A stretch of 64,000 nucleotides of DNA from Onthophagus taurus (lineage: Eukaryota > Arthropoda > Insecta > Coleoptera > Scarabaeidae), in contig NW_027248940.1 in assembly GCF_036711975.1 (NCBI RefSeq), positions 6,696,001-6,760,000 on the forward strand. Direction: 5' to 3'. Below, in pieces: positions 17,895-29,471 of the stretch. Position 1 is the first letter of the stretch; each line of letters opens with the position of its first letter. A model generated the notes under the pieces. It worked only from the letters and a program-made list of their open reading frames with translations, made no database searches and was not told the origin of the DNA. A program made the position numbers and the translations under genes.

Positions 17895-19232
17895 ATGATG
17901 GACGGGAAAATAGACGTCGGAAGATTAAGCGCGGACGCGTTAAGATATGAATTAAAGGTCAGAGGAGTTATTAGTCAGTTGAAACACGACGAAATGCGTT
18001 GTACTTTAAGAGAGTTAATCCGTATGGAGAAAAACGAATCATTTGTTTTGCCAGATTACCCTTTTTTGTTTGAGGAGGATTCGAAAGTTATTAGTGACGA
18101 ATTGATAAAAATTACCGACACAGTAGATAATTTTGCGGGAAGCACGAGTTCGTCTGAATTTAAGAAAATTAATACACATTTAAATTATTTATTCGGTCGA
18201 GTACAGCGGTCTGTACCTAAAGATAAGGATGATCAAGATAAAAAGTCTACATTTATAAGTCAAATTGTTACGTTAGCGTCGCGATTAAAGGTAAAAACGC
18301 GGACAACTTCGACTCCGAAACGCTCTACTGCAAGTTGGAGTGTGGCAAACCTTGCTGGTGTATCTGTATCTAGTAGCACGTCGTCGGACGATACCGAAGA
18401 AAGTGACGATAACGCGAGAACTTCTAAATTTGTCTCAATAGCGAAATGGGGACTTACATTTTCAGGGGACGGCAAAGGTTCCTTAAACGCCTTTTTAGAA
18501 CGCGTGACCGAGTTAAGAATTGCGAGGGGTGTTTCGCGGCAGATATTGTTTACATCGGCCGTAGATTTGTTTACAGGCAGAGCATTGATTTGGTATCGCG
18601 CGAATAGGGATAATTTTACTACATGGGAAGAATTAGTAAACGGGTTGAAGTCGGAATTTCAGCCAATCGACTACGATGATAGATTATTCGAAGAAATTAA
18701 AAATCGTACACAGGGTCCTAATGAATCTGTTGGAATATACGTGGCAGTTATGAAAAATTTATTTGCTAGATTAAGTACGCGAATTTCTGAATTAAGTCAG
18801 GTAAAAATAATTTTGAGAAATTTAACTCCTGCATATCAGCGTCAATTATCGTTGGTTGAAGTAAATTCGGTTGATCAATTACTACAATTGGGAAAAAAAT
18901 TAGAGGCAACAAAACTTTCCGTGGAATCATATACACCTCCGGTTCGTACAGCAAGAATTTTAGAGCCAGATCTCGCGTATGTACAGTCAGATTTACTTGA
19001 CGTTGCGGGCGTGTCTGCGACAAGTTCAGTAGTAACTCCCGTGGTTAAAGAGAAGTTTGTCCCTCAGACAGGACAAAATGCGTTATTGTGTTGGAATTGT
19101 CGAAAGGTAGGCCATCGGGCAGTTGAATGTCGAGAACCTCGTAAAATTCATTGCTTTCGCTGTGGAAAACCAGGCGTTACGTCGCGAAATTGCGAAAATT
19201 GTTCGGGAAACGGGCGAAGGGGGCGACGGTAG
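17895..19232 (+). CDS. gag: gag of gypsy-1
   Basis: About 445 aa from the first ATG (17895); the open frame extends slightly upstream without ATG. N-terminal helix (RLSADALRYELKVRGV) is SAP-like. The central retrotransposon gag domain lies at about residues 200-330 (FLERVTELRIARG, WYRANRDNFTTWEELV, FQPIDYDD). Two CCHC-type zinc knuckles follow near the end (CWNCRKVGHRAVEC and a less regular CFRCGKPG...C). It overlaps pol in the -1 frame, with a slippery heptamer at 19205. Intact. Confidence 0.9.
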   Translation: MMDGKIDVGRLSADALRYELKVRGVISQLKHDEMRCTLRELIRMEKNESFVLPDYPFLFEEDSKVISDELIKITDTVDNFAGSTSSSEFKKINTHLNYLFGRVQRSVPKDKDDQDKKSTFISQIVTLASRLKVKTRTTSTPKRSTASWSVANLAGVSVSSSTSSDDTEESDDNARTSKFVSIAKWGLTFSGDGKGSLNAFLERVTELRIARGVSRQILFTSAVDLFTGRALIWYRANRDNFTTWEELVNGLKSEFQPIDYDDRLFEEIKNRTQGPNESVGIYVAVMKNLFARLSTRISELSQVKIILRNLTPAYQRQLSLVEVNSVDQLLQLGKKLEATKLSVESYTPPVRTARILEPDLAYVQSDLLDVAGVSATSSVVTPVVKEKFVPQTGQNALLCWNCRKVGHRAVECREPRKIHCFRCGKPGVTSRNCENCSGNGRRGRR

Positions 19233-22200
19233 GTCGGTGTCTGCTCCAAGCCGTTAAAAAGCCGATCGGTGTTTTGCTTGATTTCGTTTTGAGTTGCGTT
19301 CGGGACGATGAGAGACCCTATTTAACTGTTGATATATTTGGAAAAAAGATGGTTGGATTGTTAGATTCGGGCGCGAATCAAACTGTAGCAGGGCTCAAGG
19401 GAACTAAAATGTTAAAGAATTTAGGACTTCCGATACATTCGACACAGAAAATAATTACGGTCGCAAACGATGAAAAATGCGCGGTGGAAGGAATTGTAAG
19501 CGTACCCATAAAACTAAAAGATCGTAGTATTGTTGTTGAAATATTATTAGTACCGAGTATTAGACACGAACTTATTTTGGGAACAGATTTTTGGCATAAG
19601 ATGGGGATTGTTCCTGATCTTAGACGCGGTGAGTGGACGTTTTCTAAAGAGCCACCTAAACTCGAAGTTTCTGCCATACAGTCGCGATCAGAACTTTCTT
19701 GCGAAGATGAGCATAAGTTAAAAGCCTTAATTGCCGAAGCGTTTGATAATACTTCCGGGGATGAATTGGGTTGTGCAATATCGGTAGAGCATCAAATTCG
19801 TACAGATTCAATGCCAATAAAACAACGGTATTATCCCATTTCACCGGCTATACAAAAGATAGTAGATAAAGAGTTAGACGAAATGTTACGGTTGGGAATT
19901 GTGGAAAAATCTCGAAGCGCGTGGGCATCACCCATACTATTAGTTCCGAAAAAGGATGGCGGTTACCGTTTTTGCGTAGATTATAGGCAGCTTAATCGCG
20001 TTACTCAGGCGGACGCATATCCTTTGCCACAAGTCTCGTGGACGTTAGATCGGTTGCGGGACGCAAAATATCTTTCGTCGATAGATATCAAGTCGGCATA
20101 CTGGCAGATTCCTATGAGTGAGACTAGTAAACAATACACAGCGTTCACGGTTCCGAATAGAGGTTTATTTCATTTTAATAGAATGCCTTTCGGTTTAGCC
20201 AATGCCCCGGCGACATGGCAAAGATATATTGATGAAGTAATCGGTAGCGACTTGGATCCACACGTCTTTGTTTATTTGGATGATATAGTGATTGTGACAG
20301 CGACTATTGAAAAACATTTTGATGTTTTACAAACGGTCTTTAAGAGATTAAAAGCAGCTAGACTTACATTGAATAAAGATAAGTGTAAATTTTTCCGCGA
20401 AAAATTGAATTATTTAGGCTATGTAGTTGATGGGAATGGTCTACATGTAGATCCCGAAAAAGTAAAAGCGGTTCTTGAAATTCCAATTCCGAAAAAAATA
20501 TCTGATGTAAGACGTATGGTCGGCATGGCGTCTTGGTATAGACGTTTTGTTCCAAATTTCGCAACGGTTATTGCTCCGTTGACTGCATTATTGAAAAAGA
20601 CTTGTAAAACTATTTCGTGGTCGATAGATTGCCAAAATGCGTGGGATATTATTAAAGATAAACTCGTAACAGCTCCAATTTTGACACGTCCTGATTTTGA
20701 CAAAGAATTTATTATTCAGACAGATGCCTCGGATTTCGGGTTGGGCGCGGTATTGACGCAGATGATAGATCAAAATGAAAAGGTTATATGTTATTTGAGT
20801 CGCTCGTTGACAGCTCAAGAACGCAAATACAGTACAACAGAGAAAGAGTGTTTGGCGGTACTCTGGGCCGTTGAAAAATTAAGACCTTATGTCGAGGGAA
20901 CTCATTTTAGGGTAATAACTGACCATTATTCGCTTGTATGGCTTAATAAACTAAAATCACCGAGTGGACGTTTGGCTAGGTGGTCGATCCGACTTCAGCA
21001 GTACAATTTTAGTATCGAGCATAGAAACGGAAAAGATCATGTCGTTCCGGACATGTTATCGAGATCAGTACCTGTAGTAGTTGACGAATTATTGACCGAA
21101 AATGCAAATAGAGATCCGTGGTTAGATCAGTTAAAACAAAATATCGTGAATAACGAATATAAATATCCCAATTATAGAGTTGAAAACGGTAAAGTATTCA
21201 AACGTGTAAAGGTGAATTATTCGGAATTGTCGGGTGATGAGGGTTGGAGAGAAGTAGTACATAAAAAGGATAGATCGGGTTTAATTCATAAGTTTCACGA
21301 TTTGCCTGAAACGGGAGGTCACTTAGGGGTTTTTAAAACGATTTCTAAATTAAATCAATTTTTTTATTGGCCTAAATTAAAAAGCGATGTAATGAAATAT
21401 ATAAAGAACTGTAAAATTTGTCAGCAGATAAAGGTTGAACAAAAATCTCCTGCGGGTAGAATGAATAGCCATCTCGATGCGAATAAACCGTGGAAATATA
21501 TAAGTATTGATCTTATTGGACCTTTACCTCGGAGTACAAAGGGATTTTCGTACATACTTGTAGTACTAGACGTTTTTAGTAAATTTCCGGTGTGTTTTCC
21601 CTTAAGGAAAACCACTGCTTCGCATGTTGTAAGATGTTTAGAAGATGGTGTTTTCCTAACTTATGGAGTACCTCTAACAGTTTTATCGGATAACGGAGTC
21701 CAATTTCGTTCTAAAGAATACCAAAAATTATTGAAAAGTTATAATGTTAAAAGTAAATTTACTCCCTTTTATCATGCCCAAGCAAACCCCACAGAAAGAA
21801 CTAATCGCACCATTAAAACGATGTTAACAGCGTACGTTAATGACAATCATAGAGGTTGGGATACGTTTTTAAGTAGGGTGGTATGCGCGTTAAGAACTGC
21901 TAAGAATGAAACAACTAAATATACTCCGTACTTTGTTAATTACGGAAGAGAGATGATTCTAGACGGGGAATTACATAATAAGATCGGGGATAGGTTTAAA
22001 ACTTCTATTGGGGAAAGAACGAAAGACTTTGGACGTTTATTTCGAGAATTGTATATGCGAATAGGATCCGCGGCGGAGAGAAGTCAAGCGCGTTATAACT
22101 TGAGTCATAGAGAGGTAAATTTTGAACCCGGTGAGAGAGTTTGGAAACGTAATTTTACTTTATCAGATGCGATTAAGGGAATAACGGCTAAAATGTCAAA

Positions 22201-22330
22201 GAAATATGTAGGGCCTTACCGTGTGCGAAAGAAAGTATCGCAGGAAAGTTATGAGTTGGAGGATGATGACGGTAATGTTTTAAATGGACACTGGCATGTT
22301 TCGCATTTGAAACCATTTAATAACGAATAA
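19151..22330 (+). CDS. pol: pol polyprotein of gypsy-1 (protease, RT, RNase H, integrase)
   Basis: 1059-codon open frame, entered in practice by -1 frameshift near 19211. Seen in order: aspartic protease GLLDSGANQT (about 19350); RT with PILLVPKKDGGYRFCVDYR, FGLANAPATWQ and the catalytic VYLDDIV (about 20270); RNase H TDASDFGLGAVL (about 20720) and ITDHYSL; integrase zinc finger H...H..C..C (about 21290-21420), then D in ISIDLIGP, D in LSDNGVQF and E in NPTERTN; C-terminal FEPGERVWKRNF and YVGPYRVR. All catalytic residues are present and no stop is seen. Ty3/gypsy clade not resolved by eye. Confidence 0.93.
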   Translation: MLSLWKTRRYVAKLRKLFGKRAKGATVGRCLLQAVKKPIGVLLDFVLSCVRDDERPYLTVDIFGKKMVGLLDSGANQTVAGLKGTKMLKNLGLPIHSTQKIITVANDEKCAVEGIVSVPIKLKDRSIVVEILLVPSIRHELILGTDFWHKMGIVPDLRRGEWTFSKEPPKLEVSAIQSRSELSCEDEHKLKALIAEAFDNTSGDELGCAISVEHQIRTDSMPIKQRYYPISPAIQKIVDKELDEMLRLGIVEKSRSAWASPILLVPKKDGGYRFCVDYRQLNRVTQADAYPLPQVSWTLDRLRDAKYLSSIDIKSAYWQIPMSETSKQYTAFTVPNRGLFHFNRMPFGLANAPATWQRYIDEVIGSDLDPHVFVYLDDIVIVTATIEKHFDVLQTVFKRLKAARLTLNKDKCKFFREKLNYLGYVVDGNGLHVDPEKVKAVLEIPIPKKISDVRRMVGMASWYRRFVPNFATVIAPLTALLKKTCKTISWSIDCQNAWDIIKDKLVTAPILTRPDFDKEFIIQTDASDFGLGAVLTQMIDQNEKVICYLSRSLTAQERKYSTTEKECLAVLWAVEKLRPYVEGTHFRVITDHYSLVWLNKLKSPSGRLARWSIRLQQYNFSIEHRNGKDHVVPDMLSRSVPVVVDELLTENANRDPWLDQLKQNIVNNEYKYPNYRVENGKVFKRVKVNYSELSGDEGWREVVHKKDRSGLIHKFHDLPETGGHLGVFKTISKLNQFFYWPKLKSDVMKYIKNCKICQQIKVEQKSPAGRMNSHLDANKPWKYISIDLIGPLPRSTKGFSYILVVLDVFSKFPVCFPLRKTTASHVVRCLEDGVFLTYGVPLTVLSDNGVQFRSKEYQKLLKSYNVKSKFTPFYHAQANPTERTNRTIKTMLTAYVNDNHRGWDTFLSRVVCALRTAKNETTKYTPYFVNYGREMILDGELHNKIGDRFKTSIGERTKDFGRLFRELYMRIGSAAERSQARYNLSHREVNFEPGERVWKRNFTLSDAIKGITAKMSKKYVGPYRVRKKVSQESYELEDDDGNVLNGHWHVSHLKPFNNE
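19205..19211 (+). promoter_or_regulatory. Predicted -1 frameshift heptamer G GGA AAC between gag and pol
   Basis: Gag codons read TCG GGA AAC GGG, so GGGAAAC is in slippery phase. The -1 frame continues into pol, and gag stops 18 nt later. The same heptamer type is used at retroviral gag-pro junctions. Confidence 0.75.
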
Positions 22331-22443
22331 TTGTTTACGTATAATCTGTATGTGTGCGATTTCTATTCTGTTGTTCTTGTGATTCTTTTCTTTCTCTTGG
22401 GGAACTTTTGTACAGATGAAAGAAATTTTGGGAAAATTTCTTT

Positions 22444-22462
22444 AGGCGGGAAAGAGGGGGAT
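22444..22462 (+). promoter_or_regulatory. Polypurine tract of gypsy-1
   Basis: AGGCGGGAAAGAGGGGGA-like purine run directly before the 3' LTR start TGTTACG. Confidence 0.85.
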
Positions 22463-24125
22463 TGTTACGTGCCAAATTTTCATTTACCTTTGTTTTGTTT
22501 TGTGTTGTTACTTTGTGTGCGGAGGTGAAATATGAGTTGCATTTCGCGTTTAGGGTTTTGAATTTATTATTTTGATTTATTGTTTTTTTATTTTAATTAC
22601 ACTTTATTTCAGTGACGATCGTAACGGAGTTTCCTTTAATCCTTTTTTTTTTTTTTTTCCTGAACTAAGTTTTCCTATTATTTAATTCTTTTCTTTAATT
22701 TCTTATTTTAAACTTGTTATTTTTCGTAATCTTTCCTTCTTTTATATTCTTCCGTCTTTTCTTTTCTTTGAGCGTTCCGAGTTTGCGTTAAGGATCTGAT
22801 AAGGTGGGGGTTGTTAGATATCGGAAACGGATAATTGACATCTTGATTATTATTGGTCCATCGACGATACGTTGAAGAACTGTGTGCATTAGTTGAATTT
22901 TGGTGACGCCATTACGGCATTTTGGAAATTAGTAGCTTTTCTCCGATTTTCGGGATTTTACACAGTTTCTTTGCTGTTGGAAAACGAAGTTTTCGTTATT
23001 CCGATTACGGATTTATCCGGATATATATCGTATTTGATTATAAATTTTTTTTTTGGACCTAAGCCTCGTTAGATCTTGAGGTGAGTTGTTTTTTTTGCAT
23101 CTCGGAACATTTCTTTTTTTTCTTCTCTAATTCGTTTTTTTTTCCTTCTATTCCTTTTAGGCTTTTTAGTTACGGTTATCGTAACATTCAATCGTTTCCA
23201 ATTTTTCTTCGCCCATCAATTTTTTTTTTTTGCTGGGAGCATTTTGGAACCAAGGAACCCATCGCCATTTTGACGTTTTCGAAACCTTTCCTAACTCCAC
23301 GCGACGCCACGGGAATAAAGGAAAAGATCTGTTATCAAGGTTGGGATAAGGTCAGATATTTTATTTTAATGAAATTCGTCGGCGGAAATTTCATTTTTAA
23401 AAATTCAAGGGAAACAAAGAATTGGAATAAGAATTTTGCGTTTCTTTTTTTGGATATCGTTTTTTTTATTAATTTTTTTTTTGTGTATTAAGCGCTTCAC
23501 GCGTTTTTCTTTTTTTTATAATTTATAGTTACAATTTTTTTTGTGCTTCCAACTCATTATTTTTTTTATTTGTAATGTTAAATTTTATTGGCCCGTTTTT
23601 TTTTATTTTCTCCGTTGATTTTGATCTTTTTTAAAACGCTTTCGGAGAAAACTTGAGCTCAGGGTACTCGGGAACGTACGCGAGTTCAATTAAGATTTTT
23701 TTTTTTTGATTTGAGTTTTTCTTGTTTAATTTGTTTTTTTTGGCTAATAATTTTTTTTATAATTTTTTTTTGTTGTTATTGGAACACTCATTTTTTTTTT
23801 ATTCAAATATTTACCTTTTCCTTTTTATATATATATTTTTTTTTTGCTTTATTTAATAAATTTATTTCTTTATTGCAACTCATATTCGCTTCTTGATATT
23901 TTTTTTTGTCTTGTTTTGTTGACTTGTTGTCAATGTATTATTTGTTACAACTTTCCTTTCCACCACACTTCTCAGTTAGTGGTCATCGTGGAAGAAACTG
24001 AGTGGCGCCTTTATAAATCGAACCACCCATCTTCACTGAACAGGCCGTGGATCCGCGATTGTTGTTTTAAAGTTGTAAACATTTGTTTTGGTCAGTTTTG
24101 TTGTTGTGTTGTAAAAGGCGTTACA
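22463..24125 (+). repeat. 3' LTR of gypsy-1 (1663 bp)
   Basis: Starts TGTTACGTGCC and ends GGCGTTACA (TG...CA). Unusually long and T-rich. The first 422 bp have no counterpart in the window because the 5' LTR is interrupted. Confidence 0.95.
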
Positions 24126-25248
24126 ATGTTTAATTTAAATTTTTAATATATGTATTAACTTTAATTTTTTGTGATTTTCTCTTCCTCCTCCTCCTCCTAC
24201 CCTCAATCAGTAATAGAGAACTATTACTTATTTTAAGGTAAGTATTATTATTATTATTAATATTATTTCACGGGGGAGCAATTTCCGCTGATAAGCATAC
24301 AGCGTTGACGTCATCGTCGTCGTATTTGTCATCGCTCCACATCGTCATCTCTACTTGACCGTTAGGGTACTAGAGCGTTACCCCCTATCGTAGGGGGGAT
24401 GCTTGGGGTTGAAGGGGGTCATTAGGGCGCTAAGATGGGGTTGAAGGGGTTGAAGGGGCGTCGACCGATCCTTAAGGATGCTACAGTTGGCGCCACCGTC
24501 GACCGATCCTTCGATCCTTAAGGAGCAGGGGGAGCAACCTTCGATCCTTAAGGATGCTACAGGTGGCGTCACCGTCGACCGATCCTTCGATCCTTAAGGA
24601 GCAGGGGGAGCTGGTGAATGCTGCGCTCTGATTGGTTGACTCATTCAAATTTATTAGATAATGCTGCGCTCTGATTGGTTGAATTTAAAATGTGGGCGTG
24701 GCCACACCCTCGAAAGGGGGTAGTGGTGGGGATAAAAAGTACTTTTCAACCCTAATGTTAAATCTTATGGGATTTTGATTTAGAACGCACATAGCTATAC
24801 TACTCGCGCGGTTTACGTTTGACACGTTCGGTTTCTAAAACTGATTATGAGTTACGCGATACAATGCTTTCCTCGCCGGGCGGAAGTGTCAACTTACACA
24901 ATCGACGCGGCGCATCGCCAAGGTGGTGAAGTGCAATGCACCTCGCCGGCGAAGTGTAAAGTTACATAGCGGCTGCAAAAATGCTGAGCAATGGAATAAT
25001 TGACCTAAATGAAATGCTATATATAATTAATATTAAGGAAGTAAAAAAAATAATACAAATTATAAAATTGTTTTAATGCATTTTCATTAATAAAAATTAT
25101 GTACGTGAAAAAAAAATACATTTAAATAAAAGACGGAAAAGGTTTAAATAATACAATTTCATTTTCCCAATTAACCCAATTTAAATATATTGAAACATTT
25201 TAATATAAAAATTACAAACACATATGCATCTTGAAAGTTTATACACAA
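24126..25248. other. Non-coding spacer with tandem motifs; left flank of Polinton-2
   Basis: No gene seen. It contains CTCCTCCTCCT runs (24180-24200), an imperfect duplication of about 95 bp around CGACCGATCCTTCGATCCTTAAGG (24465-24612) and a repeated ATGCTGCGCTCTGATTGGTTGA (about 24616 and 24660). The segment 24683-24790 recurs inverted at about 37140-37240. The stretch 24930-25090 resembles 29650-29790, including GAGCAATRGAATAATT and AAGGAAGTAA. Confidence 0.6.
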
Positions 25249-25704
25249 TTAAATATATATACAAAATTTAACAATCGGTAAAATTAACAAATATAATATT
25301 TGCATTACGATAAACATGCCAATAGTTATAATTGTAATAACAATCGTTAATATATTCAAAATCATTAACATTAATATGTCAACAACTAATTTAGCTGATT
25401 CATTATCAAGAAAGTATCCATTAACTTTTAGGAAATCTTTAAATTTTCGATGATCTTCAAAGTCTTCATCACTACCAACATACAGAATATCACCCTTGCG
25501 ATAAACTCTCCATATGGTATTTTCAAATTCACAAAACTGAACAAATTGCGAATCATTTATTTTATCACCATCGATGTCTCATATGTCTACAAGTACCAAA
25601 TCGACCTGGGTAATTTCTTCTGGGAAATCGGTATTTAAACACTGCTTCAGTTTAAGCCGAAAGTCAGTGAACACTTCGATTTTTAAAAGGTAACTGAGAC
25701 ACAT
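25249..25704 (-). pseudogene. Unrecognised 151-codon gene with C-terminal membrane anchor and one in-frame stop
   Basis: One reading frame from ATG 25704 to TAA 25249, broken by a single TGA near 25585. Before the stop: YLLKIEVFTDFRLKLKQC. After it: a soluble acidic part (IDGDKINDSQF, YVGSDEDFEDHRKF), then a hydrophobic tail of about 45 residues rich in I, L, V and M that would span a membrane. I do not recognise it. It lies downstream of PolB on the same strand, so it may be a Polinton-2 accessory gene. Codon quality on both sides of the stop suggests a recent nonsense change. Confidence 0.45.
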
Positions 25705-25961
25705 ATGATTTAAATTTACAATTAAACATAATTTTTAAAACTCAACTAATTAACAGCAGAATTTAACATACAACTAAAATGGATTTACATCAAAAATTTA
25801 AATAATAAAAAGGATTTCGATGGAGTAATGTTAACAAATACCTTAGTGACTGAATTGAACTTGCAAAATAAAGGGAACAGAAAATTACATTCAAACGCGA
25901 TTCGCAATTCGACCATCGAAATCCTTTTTTTACAATTATATAATCAAAAAATATAAACTAT

Positions 25962-28900
25962 TTATGATAATGGAGTGTTGATACGATAGTGACCCCACGT
26001 TAATGTACTCACCCCATCATCATTAATATAACGTTTCGAATCACGTGATGAAAGAGCCAATTTATTTTGTAGCATGGTATATATGCTATGCTTTTGACTT
26101 CTGAACAAGTATTGTTTCATGTAAATACCTCTTTTTGACGTTAAACATTCCAAATAATGTTCAAAGGTAATTTTGCGTTTAACCACAGCCTTCTTTACAC
26201 CTTTAGCCTTTTTAGTGATACGGCCGGAACACACCCTATTAGCGTACAACTTAGAACGTAAACCAATAAATTCTGACATGATTCTAAATGAATTTTCATC
26301 TTACATCAACCCCAATACCGCATTATTTTGTAGTGGGATGCTAAACTCATTATCCGGAAGATAATTTGACGTATCGAAGCGTTCTAAATTATCTTTAACG
26401 AATGCATACACATCATCTGTGGTAATGGACACAGTGAAGCTGTCGGTATCCATGTAGCACAATTGAATTTCAGAGCCAAATTTAGGTTTCAAAAAATCAT
26501 AATAAAATTGGTACTTGAGTAATTTAGAAATTTCCAAAACTGCAAACCCTACATATAAGGGTTTATCGTAAACAACATGCAGATGTTCCATTTGAATAGC
26601 TGAAAATGTTTCCGTAAAAATTTTTATATTCTTAAAGTTTAATTTAGCAATTAGACTACGTGCCCCTGATTTTGGTCTACCCGTTCTCTTACGTATATCT
26701 TCCCAACTTGTTACCAACCTCACATCGACCCTTTTATCAACATTTTCCATAGCTTTACCGAAAACCGCATTGTTCATTAATTTAAAAAAGTCCTTTTCAA
26801 AACTATTTTTGGCAGTTTGGCGTAAATGTGTGTTAACGTCGATGTAAGGTTTAAGCCAAGCTGATTGTTTAAAAGATAAAATACGATTAATTTTTCTAAC
26901 TATAAGACCGTGAGTGACGGCATGCTTTAAATTTCTATAATGAATTACATAATTTTTCTTATTAAATAAATTTGGAATAAGTCTTTTATCGCTCACGCTT
27001 TTAGAGTTTGGCGGGCATATATTTTCGGCTAGAAATGGTAGGTCGTTATGCAAATCGTGTAATTCGCGCGGATATTCAATATCAACGTCCAATATATACC
27101 CGTAATCTGAGGTATCGGATACGTTTCTAAATTCGAAACTTCCAATTTGGGTCGCATCCAACCAAACAAACTCATTAACGGGCATATATTGAGACATTGC
27201 CCATCCATAGAGGTTATTTGCATCCCAATACATCAAATAATTTTAAGGTAAATCGGTATTGAAAGTACCATCGGTCATATATTTATTATTTCCCTTAGCG
27301 TAACGATGGCTGCAAAACGAGATGCCCCCGCGAATTCCCTTTTTAACGAAATGTACCTGATCTATATCTGTTAAAAGTTCGAGTTTGATCTGCGTGAACT
27401 TAAGCATAGCATCCCAAGATAAACCTGGCGCTGTATAATAATGGGCAGGGTCTAACCCATAAGTACTATAACAAACCTCTCGAAACTTTTCAAAGATGTC
27501 TGCAAGTAAAAGTACATCAGTCTTTAGATATAGATCAGAATACTCACGTAAATTTTGACACCCGAATGTACGCCAAACAGTTTGCGCATGATTGTATTCA
27601 TCTTCACTTATACCATCGAAGCTCAGCTTATTCATAAAAGCATCTTTAGAGGGTAATGATGTTTCACCCAATCTACAAATAGAATCAATATACTGATAAG
27701 GAAAAATACCCTTTCTTGTTAACAATTTAAATTGTTCGTGACGTATGAAAAATTTTTTAACGTGGATAAAGTCATCCTCCACAAGATTGCTGGCGAGCGA
27801 ATCGAGAGAGGATGCCATGAACCTAAATGAATCTACAAAGCGCATTTTCATGTAGACGTTTTCAAAATCATCTTTGTGCTGTTTTTTAACGCGATCAACT
27901 AAAACGTTTTTACTAAAGCTAATGTATTTTTCCTTGTTGTTGGGTAAAACATCGATACCACCCTCCGAGTCGATATCAGCTAATTCCTTTACGAATAAGT
28001 GTGAATCATAGCCGCTAAAATTGTGAAGAAATATCGGAATGAAATTAGGGAGTTTGAAATTAAGGTTACACGTTGAATGTGCGGCACCTCTAAATCTGCC
28101 AGTAATATGGCAATGGTCGTGAACCTTATTCTGATTACAACCATCAAACGGTGACTTACAAATATGGCATAACGAAGCTGAATTAAATTTCAATTCCTCT
28201 TCAGCGGTTAGAGGTAGCATTGGTTTAATACATTTTAAATATTTGTTGTAAATAAATTTAACGTCCTCGATTAATTTTGAAACAAAAACTTTACCACAAT
28301 CGAGGCCCGTATACGTTTCGAATTTATAATATTTAACATCGGATGTTGAAACGATATAATAAGCAAAGCTATACGGCATGTGTATATCTACCGCTTCGGT
28401 GAAAGATGTTGAAGTACTAGGTTCGCAAAACTCTACCGGCTTTAAAATCGATTCAAAATCCGCATATATAACAAAGGGAACGTTTTGAGTATTTTTATAA
28501 TTATTAAATTGTAAAATATTTTCAGGTGTATACGAACCTAGAAAGTTTGGCCTTGAGCGCACATTTTTCGATGGCAAAATGGTTTTAATATGATTACAAT
28601 CATGCAGTTGATGATCGTTTAACAACTTTTGTGTGGAAAAGCGTGTTAAACAACCATCGCAAAGGTGTACAGAATGACCGTGGTTGTATACTTGTTTAGA
28701 AATCAAACGTGATAGATTTACAATTAAAACGTATTGTCCGTGTCCATTTTCATATAAATAAAGTAAACTTATATGGGTATCCTGTCGATTTTTTGTAAAA
28801 TAAATTGGTCCTTCCACCACGTATTCTTTCGATGATTTAACTAGTTCATAAATATTTATACTTAAATTATTTAATTGTTCAATTTTAGGAATGTCTTTTA

Positions 28901-29471
28901 AATGCACGGGAAAGTTTATATCCTTTAAATTTAATATGGTTGAAAAGTGTGGGTACGATGATGTTAAGTTTCGACGACGTTCAGCCGGCCGCAGATAAGA
29001 TACCAGACACCAAGCTAAGCAAGCGTTGTCATCGTAGTTTTTGATGTTAATGCACGCTTTCTTAGTAGCGATTGATTCAGGAAGCGGGATGTACGACGAG
29101 CCGGGTATTGGTTGGAATTTGTTTATGTTTAGAAGCAGGTATGAAATAGAAAAGAAGGCCCAACCGGACCCCCTCTCCTGAAACTCTTCAGCTTGATGGT
29201 TAATACTAGCCACCATCTCATCATAAGTTTTATTAAAATCGGCGAATTGCGTAATAACTTCGAATTTAGTATTAATTTGACGCTGAGGACCAACTTCTAA
29301 ACCATGCACTAATCTTTTATGTCTTTGAAAATTGTCGAATCTCGAAAAAGATTGATCGCATAAAGAACACTCGTTCCTAGTGTTATTAGTATGCGAATGT
29401 CGCGTGTGCCGATCGAGACTCCTTTTGGCGCTGAATGACTTTTGACACTTATCACACGCGAACATCTTCAA
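25962..29471 (-). pseudogene. PolB: Polinton-2 DNA polymerase B, two in-frame TAA stops
   Basis: 1169-codon single frame from ATG 29471, interrupted only by TAA at 27245-27243 (just before motif A, MYWDANNLYG) and at 26303-26301; no frameshift. Seen: two N-terminal C2H2 fingers (CDKCQKSF...H...H, CSLCDQSF...H...H), exonuclease DFE (about 28460), endonuclease-VII-like CHIC...DHCHITG...CN (about 28100-28170), motif B NNAVFGKAMENV and motif C YMDTDS. The stop before motif A removes the polymerase domain from any simple translation product. This copy shows the N-terminus that is missing for Polinton-1 and lacks its intron. Confidence 0.92.

Larger units (their letters stand above)
16349..24125 (+). 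mobile_element. Ty3/gypsy LTR retrotransposon (gypsy-1), 5' LTR interrupted by Polinton-1
   Basis: LTRs, PBS, gag, pol and PPT are all present. The 5' LTR lacks its first 422 bp, being cut exactly at the Polinton-1 terminus; the 3' LTR is whole. LTR copies differ only in T-run lengths and a few bases (for example GTGGACATC versus GTGGTCATC), so the element is young and coding-competent in frame terms. No env. Confidence 0.93.
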
